Assembly: GCF_000264995.1 (NCBI RefSeq)
Contig: NW_006767452.1
Span: 279,496 to 343,495, forward strand
Source of the DNA: Punctularia strigosozonata HHB-11173 SS5
Taxonomy: Eukaryota > Basidiomycota > Agaricomycetes > Corticiales > Punctulariaceae
DNA length: 64,000 bases
Direction of reading: 5' to 3'
In this document: positions 1 to 10,913 of the stretch, piece by piece
How positions within the stretch are numbered: position 1 is the stretch's first letter
Layout: each line of letters starts with the position of its first letter
The notes under the pieces: model-generated
What the model saw: only the letters and a program-made list of their open reading frames with translations
Told to the model about the DNA's origin: nothing
Databases searched by the model: none
Program-made: the position numbers and the translations under genes

Positions 1-162
1 ACGACCGACTCGACGGCCGCGACGGAGGGCGTCGGCGCGGGTGTGCAGCCGTCGTCGTCGTCCGGGAGCTGGTGGAAGGGGAAGGGAAAAGGGAAGGAAA
101 AGGAAAAGGCGGCGGCGAAGCCGGGGGACAAGGGCAAGTTTGTCGAGCATGTGAATCGATGA
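1..162 (+). CDS. 3' end of an unidentified gene (partial)
   Basis: Frame 1 is open from the window edge to a TGA at 160-162 (53 codons). The peptide is rich in Thr, Ser and Gly, then has a run of alternating Lys with Gly or Glu around two tryptophans, and ends in a short charged tail. This looks like a disordered C-terminus of a longer protein whose body lies outside the window. No domain can be assigned. The uninterrupted frame and GC-rich codon use support coding, but the length is too short to be sure. Confidence 0.45.
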   Translation, partial: TTDSTAATEGVGAGVQPSSSSGSWWKGKGKGKEKEKAAAKPGDKGKFVEHVNR

Positions 163-467
163 ATTCGTGTGGTTAGTACCCTATATACCCTCTCGATGTC
201 GGTGGTCTTTCAGCGTATGGAACGTACGGTCGTGGTATCGATGTATGATCCGCTGCGCTTGCACATGATCTCTACTTTTACGGCCCAAAAGACAATCCTG
301 GCATGCTACAGTTGCGGCGTGTCGGAGGCGGAATTTTTTAATGGCATTTGCTGCAAAACCTGATGTTTTCGGTTTTTGAGGTACTTGTTTCAATTTTGGG
401 CCGCTAAAAAATAATAATATTTATCTGACAGCCTTAGTAGAGCACCACTGGTAGTAAACATACAATA

Positions 468-547
468 GACCTGCTATTTCTATGCCACTAATCCTCAGTC
501 TGGCGCCTTAGACCGCTTGGCCATCTCGCCGTTGACCTGCTATTTCT
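468..547. repeat. 14-bp direct repeat flanking the tRNA half
   Basis: The sequence GACCTGCTATTTCT occurs at 468-481 and again at 534-547, immediately bordering the 52-bp tRNA-like segment. A 14-bp perfect duplication with a cleanly bounded insert is what target-primed reverse transcription by a LINE-type machinery would leave. Confidence 0.75.
482..533 (-). pseudogene. tRNA-Leu-like 5' half
   Basis: Read on the minus strand, this segment has the layout of a class II tRNA from its 5' end: a seven-base acceptor strand, the box-A core TGGCCAAGCGGTCTAAGG, and a possible anticodon loop CTGAGGA that would place GAG at the anticodon. It then stops matching. No variable arm, T-loop (GTTCGAATC type) or 3' acceptor follows within the next 150 bases, so it cannot be a complete gene even if an intron is allowed. 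It is flanked by a perfect 14-bp direct repeat (468-481 and 534-547), which suggests it was inserted as a tRNA half. The isoacceptor assignment is tentative. Confidence 0.6.
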
Positions 548-838
548 GTGATCTGATCCAACAACTGACTCCATGGTCGTTGAGGCTAGCTGGGCTTATG
601 TAATGCTTCTTCCATATATGGACGGACAGCCTCCCAATTTGGAAGGTGCATAGCCCCTGTTTCAATTCACGAAGGTGATTTCGAAACTGGGAATCCAGAC
701 TCGATAAGTAACAAGCATTCAAGTGCATGCCAATAGCATGCCAGTCGTGCAATATAACAATTACAAGAATCGATGTGTAATGATGTATATGGACCCGTGG
801 GAGGCGGAAAAAGTGGGCCGCAACTGTACGCCAAACGG

Positions 839-3800
839 TCAAATTCCGAAATGAACGTACGTAGCCCAGCGACTGGGCTCCGGGTGCGCACGGCGAAGTT
901 CCTGAACCGCGGCATCTAGAGCGTACGGGACGTCGTCCGGGTCGATGCACTCCGCGTCGCTATCGAACATGTCCTTGTATACGGAGTTGGCTATCATCGG
1001 CCCATCGACGTCTTCCATCGACCTATTTGGAAGGATGAAATGTTGAGTACATTAAGGAGTCGAGTCGACGTTTCGCGCACCAGAGGGTGGCTATCACGCT
1101 CTTGAAGCCCGCGAATAACATGGTAGCGGCTAGATGGACAGTTTGATCAGGTTGGGACTGGGAAGATGACGAGCGTTCCTGTCAAGCTGTCTCCTCAGAA
1201 ATTCGATCAAGGTGAACGCTTACCTTGTCTCCTTTGGCCGTCTCGCAAGCGCTTAGGAACGCCATGAACGCGCGCGGGAGCGAGACGAGCATCAGCCTCT
1301 CGATCGTAAGCACCTCATCCTGCATCACAAATCCGCTCTTGAGCGGACTATCCGGGTCTTGGTGACCGTGACACGCGAGATGTAGGATTGTCGCGTCTGG
1401 CAAACGAAAGAGAAGCGCCTCGGCCGTGACTCCGCCCTCAGCTCTCCGGAAGATATGATCGGGTGAGGTGGCTAGGACCGATCCCGCCGGCAAGTATCTG
1501 ACGACGGCAGAGGCTTCCTCGCGCACCGACGCGAGGTCATTCCAATGGGACATTGTTGATTCAGATACGGCAGCCACCAACGCCTTGATGTTGCGCTTCT
1601 TAACAGGCGTATATGCAGATCGAGCGGCTAGCAACGCGCCCAATGTAGGGGTGTAGGAAGACACGACGTAATCTGAGCACCAAACGCCGTCCACTCCGCC
1701 TGCAGCATGAATCGGGAGGTGGAGGAAGTGCCCTGTCGGACACCACCACACCCGCGGCCGGTTGCGACCAACAGACATCTGCGAAGATAAACGTGACACG
1801 ATTGAAACGTACTGGTTCGCACATCGCGTGTTGATCACGTACCTCCAAGCCCAGAATACGAACCACCGGCCGAACGACGTCCGTCCACAGCCGGTGAAGA
1901 ACGGCTTCTATCCGGGCACACCGAGCTTTCAGAGGATTCGTTTTCTTATCGATGTGCAGACGATCCCTGAGCTGCGATCTGGCTGCCGTCATCGCGGATT
2001 GCCATGAGGCTGAGGACTCGACGACCCAGGCTTCTGTGACTCCGTCGAGGGCAATCATTGTGACCTCTCCGGATGCATTCAACACCACGGCGTGGCACGC
2101 CAGCGAGCTTGCGACCAGCACCACCACAGGCCCCCTCTCCGAGGCTTTGGCGAGGGTCGCAAATTCGTCGTGGAGAAGGAACCTTTCCAGTCCGGGTACG
2201 TCGCGCACTCGCTCCAAGAGGCACTCGAACTCCCGGCTCAGCCTCTTCCGTCGGGTTGCTTCGGCCTCCACCACCAGCGCATCCTGCGCCAAACCCATAT
2301 CACTGACTTTCTCCAGTTGTCGCGCAAGCGTGGACAGCTCCCCACGAAGTTCCGCAGGCACATCGTCGAAGGGAGAACGCAAGCGGAGGACGTGCCTCCA
2401 GAACGTGACGCGGCCTTGTTCTAGTATTTCGAGGGCCCTCTCGGGCAGAGAAATCTTGAGCGGATGGGATGCCCCCGTGAGCGCTATGCTCTGGCCGACG
2501 GCCAGAGACTGGAGCCGGGATTGGAGGTGGAGGCCGAAGAATGCCACGCGCGGTAGGAGGCGCACGCCTTCTATATATATATCTAGTAGCTGCAGATTCG
2601 TCGATGTCCCAGTAGAAGTGATATCCGCGTAGTGAGGGTGTATCAGGTCAAGGACGCGTTTGACCCCGTGTATCCGCGAGCGCACATCCCTTTGAGGATC
2701 TGTGAGCGCCTCCAAAAGGCAAGTCAAAGCACGAGGGACGTCATAACACGGAGTTTCGGGTTCCATGTAAATCTCCGATGCATCGAGGAGGCATTGGTGC
2801 CGCTCGCGCCGGCCGGGCGTCACGCTCGCCAAGAGACGGCTGCTGATACTGGCAGCGCGCATAGCATCGTCGGGATTGCGCATCCGTCGGAATCTCGTCA
2901 GATGTAGAATGGCGAGGTTCCGAAGGCGTTCGGGTTCCTCTGGCTGGTCTACCTGATCGGATATTATTGCGACTGGTTGGAGTTCGGCAATGGCCCGGTT
3001 AATGTCTGCGAGATCGTCTCTGTGTTGACCTCGAAGGAGAAGGCCTTTGGAGAGATAGCTCAGAATATCGGGACGATGGATGTGGTCAGTCGGTAAGATG
3101 CGAAGCAGCTCTTCAGACAGTGATATTGCTTCGGTGAGGTCATGTTCTGAGCGGAGCGATTCAAAGCGAAGGCATAAATGGGAGATGAGCAACACTGACG
3201 TGGTACTGTTCTCCACGCCATGGGTGTGGGGTACAGCAGTCAGAGCACGGCGATCCCACTCCAATGCCTCATCCAGATCGGCGATATTTCCTTCCTCTTT
3301 AAAGCGGAGTGTCAAGACCTGTGCAAGAACACGGGCTGGGCGGAATCTTTCCGGATGATCGTCGGATAACACGTTTGCAGCCTGGCGGGCAAGCTGGATG
3401 GCTTCCTCGAGATCGATCAGTTCTCCGCTCCATGAAAATCGTAGCTGCAAGTCAAAGGTAAGATTATGGAGAAAGATCCAGTGGTTGATGGAGCCGACGG
3501 AGGAGCGACGCAAGGCTTCTCGGCGAAGTTGAATCGATTCCTGAATGTCTTCTCCGTTCGATAGAGTGCGTTGATGTCTAAGAGTCAAGAGATTCGCCAC
3601 CGTCTCCAGTATCCCGATACGCGGATGACCGTCCGGGCCAACAGGTTCTAGTGAACGCCTTCCGATTTCGAGTGCTGATTCGATGTCCTGAAGGTCGCCG
3701 GAATTGTAACATCTGCGATACAAGCCAATCAGCCTATAACCCTCTATCCTCCCTCTGTCGATGTGGGCTGATGGGCAGAGCTTTGCAGCCTCCTCGAAGT

Positions 3801-4563
3801 TCGAGATCGCCTCGTCGAGATCGCGGGAGTCGCAAGACGACTCGTATCTACGGAACAAGAACCAACCGAGACGGCGCAAGTGACGGTGCCTCATTTGGTC
3901 TTCGAGCGAGGGCATTTGCGTCAATGCTAGTTGCTCTAGGTGGACGGCTTCTTCTATGAAAGGCCGATCACCGGTCGCCTCGAAGCGACGTAGGACAATC
4001 CATCCTAGGACGAGATGAGTCACCGGTCTCAAGGGATGGTCCCATTCGCACAGACGTATCGCCGCTCGAACCAATGACTCAGCGGTTGTACGATCCTCCG
4101 AATGAGCAGAATTATCAGCGTTGGTGTTGAGGATAGCTGCATATAGCGTCAAGACCGTAGGGCACGCAACCCCCTCCGCGATGCACATTCTGAAGGCCGC
4201 TTGACCATATTGTAGGGCCAGTTGTAAATCAGATGAGTTGCCGGTGTATATGGACCGTTCTTCAAGGATGTGGGCTAATTGTACGAGCAAGTGATATCGT
4301 CTTTGGGACGGATCGAACGGGGTGGATAGCTTGGCATCGGACAAGTGCAGATAAACAGCCGCGGCATCCCCTTCCAGGAGCTCCATGAATATTTCGATAG
4401 ACTCCTTCGCGGCGGTAAGGTCACTCTGCTGACAAAATTGGTCAAGCAAGTGCAGTGATGTTGCATAGCGGCCTGTCGGCTCAGCCAGGGGAGCTGTTAA
4501 ATAATAAGTGACTTCATTGTCATAGGGGAGCACGGAACGGCGCAGGGCGCACCTGAAGCACAT
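839..4563 (-). CDS. TPR-CHAT domain protein (caspase-like peptidase fold)
   Basis: Proposed exons are 839-1022, 1081-1157, 1224-1778 and 1843-4563; all three introns are GT-AG and the frame is continuous, giving about 1178 residues. The long N-terminal part is a series of degenerate TPR-like helical pairs with the spacing of basidiomycete TPR-CHAT proteins. The C-terminal third is a CHAT domain: the catalytic histidine lies in HLACHG and the catalytic cysteine in LSACETA, followed by the conserved LAATMLFAGFKSVIATLW segment rebuilt across two introns and a Trp-containing last block. CHAT proteins are caspase relatives; in bacteria some are activated by sensors to cleave partners, while the fungal ones are mostly uncharacterised. 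Both catalytic residues are present, so an active protease is plausible. The start is uncertain: an alternative ATG about 50 bases upstream, with an intron ending before the Ala-Pro-Leu-Ala-Glu segment, also keeps the frame. Confidence 0.88.
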
Positions 4564-5721
4564 TCGCAAATGCGGCCATCGGTCGATATCATCGCACTTC
4601 TTGATCGGCTGCGCATTATTGACTCAAGAATCCTGTTTCCGAGTTATTTGTTGTAGGACGATATGCTGCAGGAGCGTGAATATATAGGTGGCTTCGAAGG
4701 AGGGAGAACATACATTTGGCCGAAGCCAGATCACCGAGCTGCGCACTGTTTAGCAAAAATGGGACGGGCGTCCAGCTTGCGAACGTGGACCGAGCGTGCC
4801 TTATACCTTCTAAGGAACCGCGGGTTCAATGGCTGGACATGTACAATCAGTTCTATCGCATCTTTGGCTGGACACCGGTTTCACGATGAAGGGGCTCACC
4901 TCATTCAAGCCATCGCCTATGCGGGAAATGCAGGGTGTGAAGCCCTCTCGAACAACAATGAAGCTACGCATGCGGAAGAGGTATTTCGAGACTGAACAGG
5001 CAAGTATGAAGCCCGCTACAAAGTCAAAAAGTGAACCAGGCCGTTCTCGCGCAGCTTTCCGACAATCGCATCTCCAGCGGTCGCCTCCGCGTGAGTAATG
5101 AACAGGTCTGCACATTGCTATTGAATGGGCGCCCGGCGACCAATCAGGCCGCCAGTGTTCCAAGTTATCGTAGCATCGCCTGAGGATATCAGCCGTCTGA
5201 CCGCCGAGAAGATAGTCATATCTATAGCTGAATCATGGGAGGCGAAGCCACGAATGTCATTGCTAAAACTTACCTCGCCATCCCGCCACCCCGCCACGTA
5301 GACCCGCGAAAACGCGCGAGGTGCCACATCATCATATGAGGCAACGGAGATGCAATGCTCGAGGGATGACATCCCCGTCAGGTCTCAAGAGACCGGTGGT
5401 CAATCCCGATTCCCTGCGAAGACACGAATAGTCCACGATGCCCGTCGTGCGATGATAACAGCTTATAAGTTTTGTTTGTCATGCATCAGCGTTCTGAATG
5501 CTGAATTCTGACGATAAGCATGGTAACCCGGAGAGGACGTCGGTCGGTCTGGTGAATTTGCACAAAACTCTGTTTTTTAAGCCAGGACACCTATGTAATT
5601 GGTGGCCACGTGGCAGCTGCAAAACCGGTTTTGCGACAACCCGTAGCCTGTCTCACATCTCCTATCTGCATATTCCTCTCGAGATATTGGTATCTCAGTC
5701 GTCGTACCCTGGTATCCTGAC
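4564..5721. other. unassigned region upstream of CHAT and the AT-hook gene
   Basis: Divergent promoter space between the CHAT gene (minus) and the AT-hook gene (plus). A minus-strand segment at about 5118-5372 begins with ATG and has an internal GT-AG intron possibility, and a plus-strand frame at 4663-4995 is open for 110 codons, but neither resembles a known family and neither has a convincing complete structure. I do not call a gene here. Confidence 0.4.
5605..5634. promoter_or_regulatory. two adjacent palindromes, one with an E-box core
   Basis: About 90-120 bp before the ATG at 5722 lie GCCACGTGGC (5605-5614) and the 16-bp palindrome GCAAAACCGGTTTTGC (5619-5634), separated by four bases. 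CACGTG is the core bound by fungal bHLH factors of the Pho4/Cbf1 type. The second palindrome has no factor I can name. Function is inferred only from position and symmetry. Confidence 0.4.
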
Positions 5722-8030
5722 ATGTCCGAGGAAACTGATTCAGTCCAACCTGAGAGCAACGGCCTCGAGGCCCAAGGTAAGCGACTGTTGTTTTGCAACA
5801 TCACGATACGCACCTTTTCCACCCTTCGATATCCGAAACTGGTTTATCAACCAAAATCATTCTCTCCGTAAAATTCGGCACCTTACTACGTTGTATTGTT
5901 CGTCGATGAATTGAAATGCTGATCGCTCTTCATGTTGGCTGTTGCTAGTGCGCGCATTGACGGAAACCGTCGCGCAAAGCATCCTGAGCTCACAGACGCT
6001 CGCTAGCACACAAGCATCTGCATCGAGCCAAACACTTCAGCCCGATGGAATCGCCCAGCAAACCTCCGAGCAGCAGGCGTACGTCGTGCTCGTTACATGT
6101 CCTGCTTCTCGTCGTCTCACGTTGCGCGGTAGTGGGACCACCAGTGGTGTCCCCGAGATCCCTGTCAAGCGCGGCAGGGGGAGACCCAAGGGCAGTGGCA
6201 AGAAGCATCTCATCGAAGACACTAGCCCCAAGATCAAACGCCCTGTTGGGCGGCCCCGCAAGGACGGATTGCCAGCTGGATCCGTAGGCGCTCCCCGTCG
6301 TCCTCCAGGACGTCCTCGCAAGATCCCCCCTGGCCAGTTCGCCTCCGGGTCAGCGACGACCCCTTACCCGCCTGCCCCTACCATGGTGCGCTCGTCCCGG
6401 ACCAGAAGCGAGCATTTCACTGATTGTTGAATAGCCTACCAATATCCGCTGGGCTAACCAAGCCTGGACGGGGAGCATCTCAGCACCGCCAACCCAGCCA
6501 TTCCAGCCAACCTCGCTGCCATCCTTCAAGATAGATCCCAGTCTGGATGCGGGCAACTGGAACACGCTCGCGCAGACCCACCCGGATCACCTCCTGGGCT
6601 CCCTCCTCTCGTCCCTCGCTGCCCCGAACCCCACCTCCGCAGCGGGGACCACCGTCGAGGACGCGTTCAAGGCTCACATAAACTTCCTCGCTTCCTCCGC
6701 GGAGCCAGGCAAACCCGCATCGCACATTCCACAGCTCTACTCCACCATGAAGACGTTCTGGCTCCCCTCCACGCCGGCCTACTTCGCGCTCACCGCGTCG
6801 GCATCCACCGCGCGCACACCGCCCGAATACCGCTTCCTCTACTGGGACCCGCTGCCGCTCGTCTTCAACGGGCTCTCGTGCCCGTACTGCGCCTCGCCGC
6901 TCGCGAATCGGGGCCGCATACAGTCCGGACCGATCAAGGTGTACGACCTCCACAAGCCGTTCTTCGTCATCGCGTGCGAGTACGCCTGTGAGGGCGCGCA
7001 TTGCGTCGCGCAGACGTCGAACGAGGGCCGCAAGTTCTCGAGTGTCGATCGGTCAATCCTGCAGGCGCTGCCGGAGAAACTGCGTGAAGAGCTCCCCGCG
7101 GTGCTCCTGCACGGCGACACAGACCTTGGGTCCGGACCGAACGTCTGGTGCTGGCGGGCGATGGGCGCCTCCAAGGACCTCTGGAATCTTGTCAGAGGCT
7201 GCTTGCGCCTCGGCGCGGGCAAGGACGCTATCATGTTGATCATACGGGGAATCCAGGAGGGTGTCCCCGACGATTGGTTTGCCGTGAAGCACGAGTCGGA
7301 GGAAGACGCTGAAGGCGAGGTCGTTGATTCTCGCGAATCCGAACCGCCTGCTGGGCCATCTGCAGGTACCTCAGAGGTTGGTGACCGTACTCTTCAGCGG
7401 TGGTGCCACGTTCTGATCTCGTACTCTTACAGCAACAGACAGAAGCTTTCGCCGTTGCTTGGGCAGCCCAGGATAACGGCTCAATATCTGCTGGTCCCTC
7501 CGGCCAAACGCAGGAAACCACTCTGGCACAAGACGTTACCGGCTCACCGGTGGCACAGCAGGAGCAGGCTGCCACCCCTGCTCCAGTCGCTCCGGCTCCG
7601 GCACAGACGTCAACAACGATAGCACCCACACCAGGCCCGTCACAACCAGCGCCTTTCACACAGTCAGGGGCGTATGGCCAATATCCCTACGCACCCTACG
7701 CATATGGCTTCTACCAGCCCCCGGCGGCGACACCCTATGCAGCCGATCAGAAGTCGTCCTTGAAACGGCCCTCCGCGGAATCCTCTGGGGCCGCAGACGA
7801 CGAGCCGGCGCAGAAGCGTTATCGGCACTGTTGCAAATGCGGCAGTCAAGAATGCAAGGGCAAGGGCGGACGGGCGTTCTGCTTTAATCCGTGTCAGGAC
7901 TGCGGAAAGTTGGCATGTAAAGGACGTGAGTATTGTCTAATACGAACTCCAAATAGTAGTACATCCTGATATGCGATTCCTAGGCAACAGCAAACGTCCC
8001 GACAAAACTTGCGCTGACGCTTGGTCGTAA
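5722..8030 (+). CDS. AT-hook, cysteine-rich nuclear protein (DUF6729-like)
   Basis: Exons 5722-5776, 5949-6385, 6435-7376, 7433-7925 and 7984-8030 splice with GT-AG borders into 657 residues in one frame. The N-terminal third holds three AT-hook-like cores: RGRPKG, VGRPRK and PGRPRK, which bind the minor groove of AT-rich DNA. The middle is a conserved fungal block with paired cysteines (CPYC, then CEYACEGAHC) and Trp-rich motifs, of the sort annotated as DUF6729. After a Pro/Gln-rich linker the C-terminus is a second cysteine cluster (CCKCGSQEC, then CQDCGKLAC), whose last conserved residues come from the 47-bp final exon. A chromatin-associated, zinc-binding DNA protein is the likely role; no enzyme motif is seen. 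The first intron (172 bp) is long for this genome, so the first exon is the least certain. Confidence 0.82.
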
Positions 8031-8314
8031 GCATTCGAGATATGATATATTTTGCTAGTCCCTGTATGTATTGTTACCTTATGTACTGATGTTCAAACAC
8101 GTATTGGTATTTGTTTTGTGCAGCTGCTCATTTGAATGCGGTATGAGCCCGCCATCGTATTGTCCAACCTAGCATCGAGACACGAAAACAGATATGCAAG
8201 CGAGAGTTGTTATACGGGTTATAGAGTAAAATCCATCATTACGAATGCGAACGCAGCAGTCATCCAAGGCAACGAGATGAGAAGAATGGAAGGCAAGGCA
8301 ACAACGAACGTGCG

Positions 8315-10913
8315 TTATTGTTCTTCTTCTGCGTATTCTTCCTGCACCTCTTCTTCTTGGGCATATTCCTCTACTTCGTACTCCTCCACGGTCGCTTCTT
8401 GGTACTGGAAACGGGTATCAATATCAGCTGACCACGACGAAGCGCTCAAATGACTTGCCTGCTGGTATTCGTGGCTATCGAGAGGATCGTTGAGGTCAGC
8501 AGCACGGTTAGGTAGGCAGCTGCGCACGTACACAAGATCCTGAACATTGCTTTCCGCTTCGGTGAACTCCATCGTGTCCATGCCCTCACCCGTGTACCAA
8601 TGCAAGAACGCACGTCGCTTGTACATCGCCGAAAACTAACACCGCATGTTAGATAGGAGATGCAAGACGGACGAGAAGTTGGGATACCTGGGTCATGTTC
8701 CTGGTGAATAGCTCCTGGATGGACGTGGAGTTGGCAAGACAGGTAGCAGCCTGTAGGAGAACAGTTTAGTGGTCGAACAGGCATCCTCCTGAGCAATATC
8801 ACAGGAACAACGTACCACTGGCTGTCCTACAGGTGGCACCGAGCTGTAGGTGACGGATACGTTGTCTGGAATCCATTCCACGAACGAAGCCGAGTTGCGG
8901 GTTTGAAGTTCGCGAACAGAATGCTACGATTGAGGGCGAACGGATTACGACGGGTGAACACCGGATTGATACGTGATCGTACCTCAGCCTGTTGCGTTCC
9001 ATATGCAATGTTCAGCATCTCGAAAACAGACAATCAATGAGGGGAACTAACGTCGCGTGAAGAGACCTTGCCTCGGAAGATAGTCGCAGCAGTCAGATAT
9101 CGTCTAGAAGTGCGCCAGTCAAAATCCCCTTCCATGATAGCTGAGCCCGGAGCATGTGCACCGACCCAAATCGGGGATCACACGCAACCAGCAAGTTCCG
9201 ACGATCAAAAAGACTATATAAATCAGCGCAAGGGAGGATTAGCCATTGGGCTAGGACCTACGAGCGGGTGAGGTCGTCGACCGACGTCCGGTTGAATGAG
9301 CGAGCCTTCGGGTCAAAGAATGGTGCATAGCTCGGCATAAGGAAGTGCAGCTGCCCGGAAGTTCTATTTCAACAGGAGCGTATTGGCAATTCCAGGAGAG
9401 GGCTCACCCGAGGGAACGGAATGAGGTTCATTCCGAGTTTGCGGAGATCACTGGACGAAAGAAAGCTGTGGCATGGGGCTCCCAAATATAGTATCCGGCG
9501 AACTCACCCATTCAGTTGGCCCGGAAATCGCAGACTTGTGCTGACGCCGCAAAGAACTTGCGAAATCAACTGCCAGACAGCGATCAACTTTAGACGTGAC
9601 GAGGCATACGGCCGATGGTAGGAACATACGCTGTTGAGACTTTCGAAGTCTGGATGCTGAATATGTTGTGTTCGAAGAGCGATATCGTAGAGCGCCTCGT
9701 TGTCGAGGCAGATCGTAAGGTCACAGTTCTCGATCAATTGGTGGATGGAGAGCAGCGCGTTGTAAGGCTACAGAACGAATGATCAACCAACGCACGCTTT
9801 TCAATGTTACCGAGCAACTCCACCTCGACGACTGTCTCGGAAACCTAGGCAAACACGTATTAGCGGGTGGCGAGTGATACGGAAATGATCCACCGCTGAC
9901 CTTCGGAGACGGCAAGATAGAGAACGTAGCCAGCATGCGATCGGGATATTCCTACGCGAGATACGTGAGTCAGGACAGACAACACAGTAATGAACCCACC
10001 TCGCGCAGCTTGGAAAGGAGCAGGGAGCCCAATCCAGCACCCGTTCCACCGCCCAGGGAATGCAACATCTGAAACCCTTGGAGGGAGTCGCAGCTGTCCG
10101 TTTGCCTCCGGATAATATCCTACCGAAAGATTCGGTAAATTGCATGTATGTAGTCGACCATGTCCGCTTACCAGGATGGAGTCCACCAGCTCAGCGCCTA
10201 ATCAAAATATGAGTGCGCAGATACGACAGAAGGCAATACATGCTTGCCTTCCGTATAGTCTAGCAGCACAGCGTGAGTTCGCGAGTGCAGTGGTTGAACG
10301 AAACGATACGTACATCCCTTCGCCCAGTTATTCCCTGCTCCCGATTCCCCAGTCAGGAAGGTATCAGGACGGAACAAGGCACCCGTTGGACCGCTGCGAA
10401 TCTGTGTACACAGGTGAGCCCTATGGCGGCGACCAATAACGGGCAACAATGCGCACGCGATTGCATACACCAGCCTCCAGATCGATCTGCACGCTTCTCG
10501 GCACATATTTCGGCCTGCCGTCCTGGTTGTTGATTTCCGAGAAGTACACGTCGGCCTGCACAGTTGGTTAGATAGAAAGGCCACACGGAGATCATAGCTG
10601 ACCACTGACGCGCGCTAGTTGCAGGGGGTCCGAACCAACGTAATGCTTCATGCAGATTAGCGAACGTCAACGGATCGAGCTTAGTTTCGCATACCCCTTC
10701 CTTGTCTAAACCATGCTCAACAAGCAGCATGTTCCAAAAATTCTCTCCGACTTGGTTTCCGGCCTATACGTATACAGACAGCTCAATCAACCGTATTCCA
10801 ATGCAGCGTGCTTCGTGAGCACAGACCTGACCAGCCTATACATCCTGTGAGCTTCATGGGAGACAGAGTAGGGACAAAGCTCATGCCTGAATGTTGACAA
10901 TTTCTCTCCCCAT
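8315..10913 (-). CDS. divergent beta-tubulin paralogue
   Basis: The gene is cut into many short exons. The following can be read in order: an N-terminus ending in [28 protein letters not shown], the GTP-binding loop [18 protein letters not shown], and the C-terminal [18 protein letters not shown], which places it with beta-tubulins. It differs from standard fungal beta-tubulin in several ways: the usual GQCGNQ is GQAGNQ, loops are diverged, and the tail ends in a long Glu/Tyr-rich stretch (final EEEQ). Proposed 5' exons are 10887-10913, 10827-10835 (9 bp), 10695-10763, 10610-10645, 10457-10555, 10314-10401 and 10248-10259 (12 bp). The introns after the first exon and after the 12-bp exon begin with GC. 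I infer a specialised second beta-tubulin rather than the main one. Splicing in the middle of the gene is approximate. Confidence 0.85.

Larger units (their letters stand above)
163..838. other. intergenic stretch between two 3' ends
   Basis: This AT-richer spacer separates the 3' end of the first gene (plus strand) from the 3' end of the CHAT gene (minus strand), so it should hold both terminators. The only recognisable item is the tRNA half at 482-533. Short open frames on both strands show no protein-like composition. Confidence 0.6.

Noticed and set aside
6480-7001. 173-codon minus-strand frame
   Set aside because: Antisense of the conserved middle of the AT-hook protein.
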